DNA of 64,000 nt from Rhodothermales bacterium. GTDB taxonomy: Bacteria; Bacteroidota; Rhodothermia; Rhodothermales; UBA10348. The DNA lies in NCBI GenBank assembly GCA_040221055.1, contig JAVJVN010000020.1, positions 1 to 64,000 of the forward strand. The letters are read 5' to 3'. Below, one piece after another: positions 54,703 to 63,933 of this stretch. The notes under the pieces were generated by a model. That model was not told the DNA's origin. It saw nothing but the letters and a program-made list of their open reading frames with translations, and searched no databases. Position 1 is the stretch's first letter. Each line of letters opens with the position of its first letter. The translations under genes and the position numbers were made by a program.

Positions 54703-55182
54703 ATGAACGTTCTGAATCGAACAACCGCGTTGGCCCTGATGACCGGTGCATTCCTGCTCATGCTTCCCGCCAGCCATGCCGAGGCCCAGGACAAGGAATC
54801 GTCCGTCCGCGCCTACTCCCTTGTTTCTCCGGGCTTCGAGGCCCATCTCGATATGCTTCGCGATGGCGAATACAAGGCCCGGCTCGAGCCGTTCTTCGGC
54901 CAACTCCACCGCTTCTCCGAAAAGGAAATGCAGTCCCGTCGTCTGGCAGAGCGAATCCGCCAGGCGGATGGGGATACGGCCGAACTCGAGGCGGAACTGG
55001 ATGATCTGCTGGAAGACATCTTCAACGGTAAACTGGAAGCCCAGCGACAACGCGTTGAGGAAATGAAAGAAGAAATCGCACGTCTGGAAGAACGGATTGC
55101 CACCCGTTCCGAAGCCCGTGATGAGATCATCCGGAAACGCAAAAGCGAATTGCTCGGACACCGCGACGTCTACGACTGGTAG
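54703..55182 (+). CDS. Small secreted coiled-coil protein, unknown function
   Basis: 159 aa. Signal peptide ends near AEAQ (~29). Almost all of the mature part is helical and charged, with a coiled coil at ~110-150 (KLEAQRQRVEEMKEEIARLEERIATRSEARDEIIRKRKSELL). The tail resembles the end of the protein encoded at 53766. Ends 46 bases before the amidase start. EnvC-like amidase activators also pair a coiled coil with periplasmic location, but the LytM domain of EnvC is absent here. Confidence 0.72.
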   Translation: MNVLNRTTALALMTGAFLLMLPASHAEAQDKESSVRAYSLVSPGFEAHLDMLRDGEYKARLEPFFGQLHRFSEKEMQSRRLAERIRQADGDTAELEAELDDLLEDIFNGKLEAQRQRVEEMKEEIARLEERIATRSEARDEIIRKRKSELLGHRDVYDW

Positions 55183-55228
55183 GCCGAGCGCGGGAACATC
55201 GCGGCATGGAAGGGTATCCACGTCATCC

Positions 55229-56416
55229 ATGCGCACACCCCGCTCCGCCATATCCTTCCTGATCACGGCCTGGGTCGTCCTGCTGGGTGCAGGCGCGACC
55301 CGGGCCGCTCTCATCACACCCCTTTCCGAAGAGGTGTCCGTCATCGAACGGGTTTCGTTCGCCCTGTCTTCGCGTACCGGACACACCATTGTGCGCATCC
55401 ACACAACCGGAAAAGTCGATGCCTTCAGTGAGGCCCGGTCCGGCGAAACGGGCACATGGTCCATCGTCCTCTTCCGCACCTCCCTTTCTCCGGACAGGCA
55501 GCTCGACGCATCCATCGGGCCGGTTTCGGCGTATCGGCTGGATGAAGCCGATGGACAGGTCGAACTCCGCCTGACCGTCCAGGAAGGCACGGAGGCCCCG
55601 ACCGTTTACCGTGATGGCGCATCGACCGACATCCTTGTGGCCGTTCCTCCCCCCCGACCCGGCATGCCGACGCCCGTGAATACCGAGCAGGCCGCCGGCC
55701 GATGGCGACTGGACACGGTCGTGATCGACGCCGGTCACGGAGGCAAGGATTCGGGAGCCGTTGGACACCGGGGGCTCCGTGAGAAGGACATCGTACTCTC
55801 GGTGGCCAAGAAACTGGGGGCCTACCTGGAGGAATTGCTGGACGTGAACGTGGTGTATACGCGGGAGGACGACACGTTCATTCCATTGCACGAACGGGGG
55901 CGACTGGCGAATGAAGCCGGCGGAAAGTTGTTCATTTCGTTGCACACCAATTCCGCCCGGAGCGCGCAAGCGCACGGTGCGGAAACGTTCTTTGTCGGCC
56001 TGCACAAGACCGAGGCGGCCCGCCAGGTCATGGAAAAGGAAAATGAAGTCATCCAGCTGGAAGACGATCCCACCGTGTACGAAGCCTTTCGTGGGCCGCG
56101 ACTCATCCAGCATACCTTGACACAGAGCGGCTATATCCGGCAGAGCGAAGCCCTGGCCAGCATCATCCAGGGCCAATTCACCGATCGTGTCGGGCGACGG
56201 AACCGGGGTGTGAAGCAAGCCGGGTTCTACGTGCTTTGGAGTGCGTCCATGCCTGCCGTTCTCGTGGAGTTGGGGTTCATCACGAACCCGGATGAAGCCC
56301 GATTCCTTGCTTCCGACGATGGACAGACCTATCTGGCCAGCGCTATCTTCCGGTCGGTCCGCGAATTCAAGGATGCCTACGAACGTGGCCTCCACCTGAC
56401 TCTCTCCAACCCATGA
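55229..56416 (+). CDS. N-acetylmuramoyl-L-alanine amidase (Amidase_3)
   Basis: 395 aa from the ATG at 55229, opening a signal peptide that ends near TRAA (~26). Residues ~35-140 are an AMIN-like beta domain. The catalytic domain (~165-385) shows zinc ligands H170 in IDAGHGGKDSGA, E185 in LREKDI and H239 in SLHTNS, and the catalytic E347 in VELGF. It cuts the bond between muramic acid and the stem peptide, typically in daughter-cell separation. The apt start overlaps its stop by ATGA. Confidence 0.94.
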   Translation: MRTPRSAISFLITAWVVLLGAGATRAALITPLSEEVSVIERVSFALSSRTGHTIVRIHTTGKVDAFSEARSGETGTWSIVLFRTSLSPDRQLDASIGPVSAYRLDEADGQVELRLTVQEGTEAPTVYRDGASTDILVAVPPPRPGMPTPVNTEQAAGRWRLDTVVIDAGHGGKDSGAVGHRGLREKDIVLSVAKKLGAYLEELLDVNVVYTREDDTFIPLHERGRLANEAGGKLFISLHTNSARSAQAHGAETFFVGLHKTEAARQVMEKENEVIQLEDDPTVYEAFRGPRLIQHTLTQSGYIRQSEALASIIQGQFTDRVGRRNRGVKQAGFYVLWSASMPAVLVELGFITNPDEARFLASDDGQTYLASAIFRSVREFKDAYERGLHLTLSNP

Positions 56417-56934
56417 TCACCGAACTTCTCGCTGCCATCCGGAACGTCCCGGATTTCCCGTCACCGGGCATCCAGTTCAAGGATATTACACCCATCCTGG
56501 CCAGGGCCGATCTGGTACGGCAGGCGGTCCATCTTCTGGTTGAACCCTGGAAGGCTGAAAACATCACCAAGGTCATCGGGATTGAGTCCCGGGGGTTCAT
56601 CCTTGGCGCCATGATTGCTGAAGCACTCGATGCGGGCTTCGTTCCGGTCCGGAAAGAAGGCAAGTTGCCGTACACGACCATCAAAGAGACGTATGACCTG
56701 GAATATGGCACGGACACCATCGAAATGCACATCGATGCGCTCTCGGAGGGGGACCGTGTCCTCATCCACGACGACGTCATCGCCACCGGCGGTACCGCTG
56801 CCGCCACCCATCGCCTGGCCGAATTCGCGGAGGCCCGTGTGGTAGGATTTTCGTTCCTGGTGGAACTCACGGCGCTCAATGGGCGATCCAACCTGGACGA
56901 CGCTGTTCCCGTACATGCCCTCCTGCCAGTCTGA
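56413..56934 (+). CDS. apt: Adenine phosphoribosyltransferase
   Basis: 173 aa. Motifs: IRNVPDFPSPGIQFKDITPIL, VIGIESRGFILGAMIAEAL, and the PRPP-binding VLIHDDVIATGGTAAA. Salvages adenine to AMP in the cytoplasm. Translation is coupled to the amidase (ATGA overlap), although the functions are unrelated. Confidence 0.97.
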   Translation: MITELLAAIRNVPDFPSPGIQFKDITPILARADLVRQAVHLLVEPWKAENITKVIGIESRGFILGAMIAEALDAGFVPVRKEGKLPYTTIKETYDLEYGTDTIEMHIDALSEGDRVLIHDDVIATGGTAAATHRLAEFAEARVVGFSFLVELTALNGRSNLDDAVPVHALLPV

Positions 56935-56994
56935 TTCGCGTCGAACACGACTGGCTCTCCTGCTCCGCTTTCCGTTCAATCCTGTACCATTTCC

Positions 56995-57561
56995 ATGATG
57001 CGATCCCGATTCCAATTGATCCTCGGAGCCTTTTTTCTTGTCATCCTGGCCGGGTGCGACTCGGTCGACCCGAGCTCCGAAACCATCTTCCTGACCATGC
57101 AGATCACAGAAGACGTGGACGGGAATCCCATCTCCCTGGGGTTCAATGCCAATGACCTGCAGACCGGTCGCCTCCAGGATCTGGATTGCGGGTGCCAACT
57201 GGATATTGCCGGCAAGCTGTCCGAACAGGGGTTCTCAAAGGGCGAAATCGTCTCGGCGTCGCTGCAATCAGCCCAGATCGTCATGCTCTTCCCGGTGAAC
57301 GAGAACGTGGCCTTCCTGGACCAGGCCATCCTGAAATTCACCGCAACCGGCGTGTCGCAGACGGAAGTGGCCAATACGTCCAACTTCCCGGCTTCCCGGA
57401 CCGCCCAGATGACCGTGCTGCCCAACCGGGATATCGCCGCCTTCCTTGAGCGGCCCAACTTCGGCCTGATCCTGCAGATCGATCCGGAGACACTGCGTAC
57501 CGGGCAGTCCTACGAAATGAGCCTGGTCCTCACCGTTCGGGTGGAAGTAGAGGGCGTGTAG
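56995..57561 (+). CDS. Lipoprotein of unknown function
   Basis: 188 aa, lipobox VILAGC (Cys at ~21). The mature part is beta-rich with a C-G-C motif (DLDCGCQLDIAG) and a C-terminal segment with strand periodicity. Two adjacent ATGs at 56995 and 56998 are equivalent starts. No homologue recognised. Convergent with RidA, 8 bases apart. Confidence 0.7.
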   Translation: MMRSRFQLILGAFFLVILAGCDSVDPSSETIFLTMQITEDVDGNPISLGFNANDLQTGRLQDLDCGCQLDIAGKLSEQGFSKGEIVSASLQSAQIVMLFPVNENVAFLDQAILKFTATGVSQTEVANTSNFPASRTAQMTVLPNRDIAAFLERPNFGLILQIDPETLRTGQSYEMSLVLTVRVEVEGV

Positions 57562-57569
57562 GAAGCGTC

Positions 57570-57971
57570 CTACCGAACCGCCACGCAGGATATTTCCACC
57601 CGGGCGTCGCGCGGCAATGCCGATACCTGCAGGGCTTCACGGGCGGGAGCGTTCTCACCGAAATAGCGCGCGTACACTTCGTTTACCTGCGCGTAATCGT
57701 TGATGTCGGTCATGTAGACCCGGCACGCCACCACATGGTTCATGGACAATCCAGCCGCCGTCAATACGCCGCGGAGATTTTCCAGTACCCGTTCCGTTTC
57801 GGCTTCAATGCCCTCCGTCACCATATGCCCGCTGGTGGGGTCAATGGCTATCTGACCGGAGCAATACAGGGTATCCCCGACAAAAACGGCCTGGCTGTAC
57901 GGACCAATGGCCGCTGGTGCCAGCTTGGTCTTTACCCGGGATCGTTCAGTAACCAGTTCTTTCTTCCGCAT
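57570..57971 (-). CDS. ridA: RidA (YjgF/YER057c) family protein
   Basis: 133 aa. IGPYSQAVFVGDTLYCSGQIAIDP, VLENLRGVLTAAGLSMNHVVACRVYMTDINDYAQVNEVYARYF and PAREALQVSALPRDARVEISCVA match the family, with the Arg and Glu/Asn of the 2-aminoacrylate-deaminating site. Cytoplasmic. Divergent from the SDR gene; the 176-base gap contains the small hairpin GGCAGG-CCTGCC at 58052-58068. Confidence 0.95.
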   Translation of the reverse strand: MRKKELVTERSRVKTKLAPAAIGPYSQAVFVGDTLYCSGQIAIDPTSGHMVTEGIEAETERVLENLRGVLTAAGLSMNHVVACRVYMTDINDYAQVNEVYARYFGENAPAREALQVSALPRDARVEISCVAVR

Positions 57972-58147
57972 GCGTGTCCCTGTAGGTTATGGATACTCGC
58001 AAATTCCGTGATTCCAGCTCTTTGGACAAGCGAATTATTCTTTAACTTCCGGGCAGGGCGCGCCTGCCGGCATCCTCCGCCGGCCTCACTTGCCCAATAC
58101 CCTTGCCAGACCCACACGCCAACATCCCAGAACCATCCGCCAGAACC

Positions 58148-58963
58148 ATGAACCTCGGACTCCAGGATCGTACAGCACTCGTCACCGGCGCCAGCAGCGG
58201 ACTGGGTCGTGCCACGGCCATCGCATTGGCCCGTGAAGGGGTCCGGGTGGGCATCTGCTCCCGGAATTCGGTGCGCATCCATACCGCCGCCGTGAGCGTG
58301 GCCGATGCAGCGGGCGTCTCCCGGGACCGCGTATTGCCCCTCGTGTGCGATGTTACCGACGAGGCGGCCATCCACACCGCCGTGGATGAGGTCGTTAGCA
58401 CGTACGGAGGCCTGGACATCCTGGTCTGTAACGCTGGCGGTCCTCCGGCTGGTACCGTGGATGACTTCAATGCGGACGACTGGCGAATGGCCCTCGAACT
58501 GAATCTCGTGAGCACCATCAACCTGACCCGGGCCGCCCTTCCGCACCTGCGAGCGGCCGCTGCCCGGCCGGATGGACTCGCGCGCATCCTCATGATCACC
58601 TCCCTGTCGGCAAAGCAGCCCGTTGCCGGACTCTACCTCTCGAACGTTTCGCGCGCCGGGGTCCAGGGGTTTGCCAAGAGCCTGTCCGAAGAACTCGGTC
58701 CGGAGGGAATCACCGTCAACACCATCCTGCCCGGATACACCCGGACCGACCGTTTGACCGATCTGGCGACCTCCCTGTCGGAACGCCGGCAGGTCACCAT
58801 GGCTGAGGTGGAAGACGGGTGGGCCGCGATGGCTGCGCTGCGCCGGATTGGCACCGAACAGGAATTTGCTGCCGCGGCTGCATTCCTGGTAAGCCGACCG
58901 GCAGGATACATTACCGGCGTGGCGCTCCCCGTGGACGGCGGCGCCATCAAGTCCCTTCTGTAG
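58148..58963 (+). CDS. SDR-family oxidoreductase
   Basis: 271 aa from the ATG at 58148. NAD(P) motif TGASSGLGRA, VCNAGG and catalytic Ser segment MITSLSAKQP. The Tyr-x-x-x-Lys is replaced by LYLSNVSRAGV, a pattern shared by one group of 3-oxoacyl-reductase-like SDRs with atypical active sites. Substrate unknown; a role in fatty-acid or sugar metabolism cannot be chosen from sequence. Confidence 0.9.
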   Translation: MNLGLQDRTALVTGASSGLGRATAIALAREGVRVGICSRNSVRIHTAAVSVADAAGVSRDRVLPLVCDVTDEAAIHTAVDEVVSTYGGLDILVCNAGGPPAGTVDDFNADDWRMALELNLVSTINLTRAALPHLRAAAARPDGLARILMITSLSAKQPVAGLYLSNVSRAGVQGFAKSLSEELGPEGITVNTILPGYTRTDRLTDLATSLSERRQVTMAEVEDGWAAMAALRRIGTEQEFAAAAAFLVSRPAGYITGVALPVDGGAIKSLL

Positions 58964-59001
58964 GACATCCCATCTCACCTCTTCTTTCTCTTTTCTGAAC
59001 G

Positions 59002-60018
59002 ATGCGAAGCTCGCCGCTCGTCCTTTTCATTGGCGCGTTGATTGCCGGCCTCCTGCCCCAGGGATGCGTCGAGCCTCCAACTCCAGGTGCGGCTCCGGCT
59101 TCTGCCAGCGCAGAGAATGCCCCCATGCTACTTGTTCTGGGCGTGGGGCAGGACGGTGGTGTCCCGCAGACCGGCAGCCACGCCCACCCCGGATGGACCG
59201 ATCCGTCCCGTGCTGAACGCGTGGTCTCGCTGGGACTCGTCGACCCGGTCTCCGGAGAAACCTGGATGTTCGAGGCGACGCCGGATTTCAGGCACCAGTG
59301 GTATGCCCTTGACCAGTTCGCTGCCGCTGCCGCTACACAGTTTTCCGCGGATTCGGCTACGCGGACGCCCCGGCGCGCCCCCGATGGCATTTTCCTGACC
59401 CACGCGCACATGGGCCACTACACCGGACTCATGTTCCTCGGACACGAATCGATGGGCGCCGACAGTGTGCCCGTTCACGCTATGCCCCGCATGGCCACGT
59501 ACCTGTCCGAACATGGTCCATGGAGCCAACTGGTGAGGTACGGCAATATCCGGCTCTCTCCGCTGGTCGCCGATTCGACCATCGTACTCAACGAACGGCT
59601 CCGCGTCACACCGTTCCTGGTCCCCCACCGTCCCGAATTCTCAGAGGTTGTGGGTTACCGGATTGATGGTCCGTCCCGCAGCGCCCTGTTCATTCCGGAC
59701 ATCGATTCCTGGGCGGAGTGGGATTCCTGGGGCGTTCTCCTGGAGGACATGCTGGCATCGGTGGACATCGCGTATCTCGACGCCACCTTCTTCGCCGACG
59801 GGGAAATTCCGGGGCGTGACATGAGCGGCTTCCCGCATCCGTTCATCACCACGACCATGGAGCGACTGGCGACAGCCGCAGACACGACCCGCGGAAAGGT
59901 CCGCTTCATCCACCTGAACCATACGAATCCGGCGCTGATCGCCGGTTCGCCTGAATGGCAATCGGTGATCAGCGCCGGATTCCATATCGCCGAGACGGGC
60001 GAAACGGTGGGATTGTAA
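59002..60018 (+). CDS. PqqB-like metallo-beta-lactamase-fold lipoprotein
   Basis: 338 aa. Lipobox LPQGC (Cys at ~22), then the PqqB-type opening VLGVGQDGGVPQ and metal motif THAHMGHYTG; a later HLNHTNP may give the last ligand. No other pqq gene is nearby, so PQQ biosynthesis is not implied; it is probably an exported hydrolase. Convergent with the cytochrome gene, 5 bases apart. Confidence 0.85.
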   Translation: MRSSPLVLFIGALIAGLLPQGCVEPPTPGAAPASASAENAPMLLVLGVGQDGGVPQTGSHAHPGWTDPSRAERVVSLGLVDPVSGETWMFEATPDFRHQWYALDQFAAAAATQFSADSATRTPRRAPDGIFLTHAHMGHYTGLMFLGHESMGADSVPVHAMPRMATYLSEHGPWSQLVRYGNIRLSPLVADSTIVLNERLRVTPFLVPHRPEFSEVVGYRIDGPSRSALFIPDIDSWAEWDSWGVLLEDMLASVDIAYLDATFFADGEIPGRDMSGFPHPFITTTMERLATAADTTRGKVRFIHLNHTNPALIAGSPEWQSVISAGFHIAETGETVGL

Positions 60019-60023
60019 ATCGG

Positions 60024-60881
60024 CTACAGCGTCTGCAGGTACAGATGGATGGCGGTCATTTCATCCTCCGACAACTGACCGAGCGCCGTCCAGGGCATGA
60101 ATTCGGGGTCCAATTCACGCCCGTCCGGCGTTACCCCCGTGCGAAGGGCCGACTTGAAATCATCAAGCGACCACGAGGCCGCCATACGCAGGTCCGGAGC
60201 AAACGGGGCATCCGGATTTGGTGGCTGGGCGCCGGTCAGGCCCTGCCCGTGGCACACCACGCACATGACGGAAGCCCGGTATTCGCCCCACTCAGCGGTC
60301 GGGCCGGGCTCTCGGCCTTCCAGACGGGGAGCCCCCGTAATCAGTTCGGACGTCGGCCGGAACTTGGCATCCATGCCCGCAATGACGCGGCCCATGGGTC
60401 GGATTTCCGTGGCCGGAAGCGTGTTGTCGACCGCAGGAAGCTGTTTCAAGTAGGAAACCAGGGCACCAAGCTCCCGGTCGTTCAAGTAATAATAGGCCTC
60501 CGACGGCATGACCCAGGTGCCCGCTCCGTTCGGCTTCACGCCGTGGCGTATGGTTCGGATCCAGTCGGCGTCCGTGTAGGTCGTGCCAATGCCTCCGGCA
60601 CCCGGCGTCAGGTTCGATGCCGCCACCAGGAAGGGAGGGGCATCGACCATGACGGTTCCGCTCAGGTTGGCCCCGTGGCAGTCCTGGCATCCGTGGCTTC
60701 GGACAATGTATTCCCCGAGTGCAAGCGTCGCGGAATCGCCGGACAGGGCAATCGTATCGACCGGGGCCTCATAGGTCTTGCTGACGGCCGACGATCCGCG
60801 CATGAACAGCGCCACGCCCGCAATCAGCAGCAGAATGACGAGTACGCCGAGGATGCGTAACGTCAATTTGAGTGCTTTCAT
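60024..60881 (-). CDS. Membrane-anchored dihaem c-type cytochrome
   Basis: 285 aa from the ATG at 60881. N-terminal membrane helix (~8-28). Two cytochrome c domains with haem sites C65-Q-D-C68-H69 and C207-V-V-C210-H211, and possible axial Met in PSEAY and EFMPW segments. Resembles dihaem cytochromes that feed electrons to alcohol or aldehyde dehydrogenases, but no partner is in the window. Divergent from the S9 peptidase. Confidence 0.9.
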   Translation of the reverse strand: MKALKLTLRILGVLVILLLIAGVALFMRGSSAVSKTYEAPVDTIALSGDSATLALGEYIVRSHGCQDCHGANLSGTVMVDAPPFLVAASNLTPGAGGIGTTYTDADWIRTIRHGVKPNGAGTWVMPSEAYYYLNDRELGALVSYLKQLPAVDNTLPATEIRPMGRVIAGMDAKFRPTSELITGAPRLEGREPGPTAEWGEYRASVMCVVCHGQGLTGAQPPNPDAPFAPDLRMAASWSLDDFKSALRTGVTPDGRELDPEFMPWTALGQLSEDEMTAIHLYLQTL

Positions 60882-61074
60882 GGGTGAAAAGGGGTTGGTT
60901 GGGTGTCGCCGAATGTAGCAGAAATCCCGCGTCACATGCAATACGGGAACGATCACCGAACGTTTTTCGCAGCCAGGGCCTTTTGCCCGTTCACGTTGAA
61001 TCGCTTCCATCTTGTTGCCCTGACCCGCATATTGTCCGGCATCTCTTCCCAATCACCTGCTTTCCTGTCCCGCC

Positions 61075-63933
61075 ATGTCCCTCCGCTCCACGCCTCACGT
61101 GCTGGCCATGCTGTTGCTGGCCACCATGGTCGGTTCGACCATCACCCCGCTTGCCCACGCCCAACAGAAACGCGCCCTCGATCACGACGACGTGAATGCA
61201 TGGAACCGGATTACCACGCGGACCCTTTCCGATGACGGGCAATGGATGGCATGGGTCGCCGGTCCAGCCGAGGGCGACCAGACCGTGCACCTCTCTTCGG
61301 TCGATGGACGGCGCACGCTGCAGATTCCCCGGGGCACGACGCCCCGGTTCAGCGGCGATCTGAACTGGCTCGTGGTCCGTGTGGAGGCACCCTTCGATTC
61401 CACACGCCAAGCACGACTCGATAAAAAGAAGGACGATGAGATGCCACCGGATTCGATCGTCGCCGTCAACCTGCGTACGTTGGCGGTTGCCGCTCTCGGC
61501 TCCGCATCGGAATTCAAGGTGCCGGCCGATGCCAGCAGTCTGGTTGCCTGGAAAGTGGCGGCGGCCCATGCCGTGGAGGATTCCAGCAAGGCCGATTCCA
61601 CACTGGCAAAAGAACTGCGCGACAAACTCCCGAAGAAGCCGGAGGGCGGCACCCTTGTCATCCGGGACCTCGAGACCAACACCGAGACGCGTGTGGATCA
61701 CGTGACCGGGTATGAATTCGCGCCGGACGGCACCCGACTGGTCCTGGCCACGCAGACCAACGACGGGGCCGGAGACGGCCTGCATGTCTGGGAAGCCGGT
61801 GCAACGGCCCCTGAGACCCTCCTGGACGGTGCGGGGCGCTATACCTCCATTACCTTCGGGGAACGCAGCGATCGGTTCGCCTTCCTGAGCGATCGGGACT
61901 CGTGGCCTGCCGAACTCCCGGTACAGGCGTTGTACGTAGTTGTGGACGGTGCACTCCGAACGGTGCCCGGCCATGCGCTTCCGGAGGGCTGGGGCATCAG
62001 CGAACACGGAAATGTCCGGTTCTCCCATTCCGGGGAGCGGTTGTTCTTCGGAACTGCCCCCCGGCCAGAGCCCGCACCCGACCAATCCCACCTGTTGGAC
62101 AGTGAAAAGGTGGAAGTGGACGTGTGGGCCTGGACCGATCCCCTGCTGCAGCCCATGCAACTCGTACAGGCCAAAAGCGAGCGGGAGCGGACCTGGGATG
62201 CCGTGTATCATCTGGACGCCGACCAAGTGGTACAGCTGGCCCGTGAAGACATGCCCGACGTGACGGTTTCGGATCGTGGCGACGGCCGTTGGGCGCTGGG
62301 CGAGAGCAATCTCCCGTACCGGCAGGAAATTTCGTGGGAATCACCGGATTTCCGGGATGCCTGGATAGTCGACGTGGAAACCGGAGATCGGCGCACCGTG
62401 GTGTCGGGCCTCCAGGGCAATACATCCCTGAGTCCAACCGGTGCCTGGGTCTACTGGTGGGACGGGAATTCCAAGCATTGGATGGCCTTCAACTCCGCCG
62501 ACGGATCCGTCACGAATCTGACGGAATCCATTCCCCATGACGTATCGGATTTCCAGCACGACTGGCCCATGTTGCCCAGCTCCGAGGGGGCGGCCGGCTG
62601 GACGGAGGGCGACCGCGCATTCCTCATCTATGACCCGTACGACATCTGGGCGGTCGACCCCGCCCAACCCGCCGCCCCCCGCAACCTCACCGAAGGCACG
62701 GGGCGCGACCGCTCCATCCGCTTCCGGGTGGTTGACCTGGATTCCGAGAACCCGTTCGTCGAGCCCGAATTGGTCCTGTCTGCCTTCAACTACGACACCA
62801 AGGAAAACGGCTGGTTCACCGACCGATTGGCAGGCGAAGCGCCACCCCGCGAACTTGTTTTCGGACCCTACGGATACAACCGACTCGACCGGGCGGATGA
62901 CAACCCGGCGGTCGTGACCTATTCCCGTGAATCCTTCGAGGAATACCCGGAAGTCTGGACGGCCCGTCTCGACCTCTCCCGGGCCACACTTACTGGAACC
63001 CGTCAACTCAGCACGACGAATCCGCAGCAGGCAGACTTCACGTGGGGCTCCGCCCGACTGGTCGAGTGGACCTCCCTGGATGGGCAATCGCTGGACGGCA
63101 TCCTGTACACCCCGGAAGGCTTCGATGCGTCGAAGACGTATCCCATGATGGTGTATTTCTACGAGAAGAGCTCTTCCGGACTGTTCAATTACTTTACCCC
63201 CAGCGCTTCGCGCGCCAGCATTGACCGGGCCTTCTACGTATCGCGCGGATACCTGCTCTTCGTACCGGACATTCCCTACAAGTTGGGCTACCCGGGAGAG
63301 AGTGCCATGAATGCCGTCATGCCGGGTGTCACATCGTTGATTGAGGCCGGTTTCGTGGATCGGGACCGGATCGGTGTACAGGGCCACTCCTGGGGAGGGT
63401 ACCAGATTGCCTATATGGTAACTCAGACGAACTTGTTTGCCGCCGCCGAGGCCGGTGCTCCGGTCGTGAACATGACGAGCGCATATGGCGGCATCCGGTG
63501 GGCCTCGGGCATGTCCCGGATGTTCCAGTACGAACGGACGCAGAGCCGCATTGGCGGCACACTCTGGAATGCCCACCACCGTTACATTGCCAACTCACCG
63601 CTTTTCGAGGCCGACAAGGTGGAAACCCCGCTCCTGATGATGCACAACGATGCGGACGGCGCCGTCCCATGGTACCAGGGTATCGAGTATTTCGTGGCGC
63701 TGCGTCGTCTTGGCAAACCGGTCTGGATGCTGAACTACAACGACCAGGGGCACGGGCTCTCGAATCTCCACGATCAGCGTGACTGGTCCATCCGGATGCA
63801 GCAGTTCTTCGACCACTATCTGATGGATGCGCCTGCTCCGGTCTGGTTGGAGCGGGGCATTCCGGCCGTGGAAAAAGGACGAACGCTTGGTCTGGAACCG
63901 GCCGATGCCGTGTCCTCAGACCGGTATCGATGA
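61075..63933 (+). CDS. Secreted S9-family (prolyl oligopeptidase-like) serine peptidase
   Basis: 952 aa. Signal peptide ends near AHAQ (~32). N-terminal beta-propeller (~40-640) and C-terminal alpha/beta hydrolase (~690-935). Catalytic triad visible: S772 in GHSWGGYQ, D861 in NDADGAVPW and H893 in GHGLSN. Cleaves peptides, usually after Pro or Ala in relatives; exact specificity unknown. Extends to near the window end; the last 67 bases hold nothing recognisable. Confidence 0.95.
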   Translation: MSLRSTPHVLAMLLLATMVGSTITPLAHAQQKRALDHDDVNAWNRITTRTLSDDGQWMAWVAGPAEGDQTVHLSSVDGRRTLQIPRGTTPRFSGDLNWLVVRVEAPFDSTRQARLDKKKDDEMPPDSIVAVNLRTLAVAALGSASEFKVPADASSLVAWKVAAAHAVEDSSKADSTLAKELRDKLPKKPEGGTLVIRDLETNTETRVDHVTGYEFAPDGTRLVLATQTNDGAGDGLHVWEAGATAPETLLDGAGRYTSITFGERSDRFAFLSDRDSWPAELPVQALYVVVDGALRTVPGHALPEGWGISEHGNVRFSHSGERLFFGTAPRPEPAPDQSHLLDSEKVEVDVWAWTDPLLQPMQLVQAKSERERTWDAVYHLDADQVVQLAREDMPDVTVSDRGDGRWALGESNLPYRQEISWESPDFRDAWIVDVETGDRRTVVSGLQGNTSLSPTGAWVYWWDGNSKHWMAFNSADGSVTNLTESIPHDVSDFQHDWPMLPSSEGAAGWTEGDRAFLIYDPYDIWAVDPAQPAAPRNLTEGTGRDRSIRFRVVDLDSENPFVEPELVLSAFNYDTKENGWFTDRLAGEAPPRELVFGPYGYNRLDRADDNPAVVTYSRESFEEYPEVWTARLDLSRATLTGTRQLSTTNPQQADFTWGSARLVEWTSLDGQSLDGILYTPEGFDASKTYPMMVYFYEKSSSGLFNYFTPSASRASIDRAFYVSRGYLLFVPDIPYKLGYPGESAMNAVMPGVTSLIEAGFVDRDRIGVQGHSWGGYQIAYMVTQTNLFAAAEAGAPVVNMTSAYGGIRWASGMSRMFQYERTQSRIGGTLWNAHHRYIANSPLFEADKVETPLLMMHNDADGAVPWYQGIEYFVALRRLGKPVWMLNYNDQGHGLSNLHDQRDWSIRMQQFFDHYLMDAPAPVWLERGIPAVEKGRTLGLEPADAVSSDRYR

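Noticed and set aside
58052-58068. GGCAGG/CCTGCC hairpin before the SDR gene as a riboswitch
   Set aside because: Six-base stem only, with no surrounding conserved aptamer blocks.
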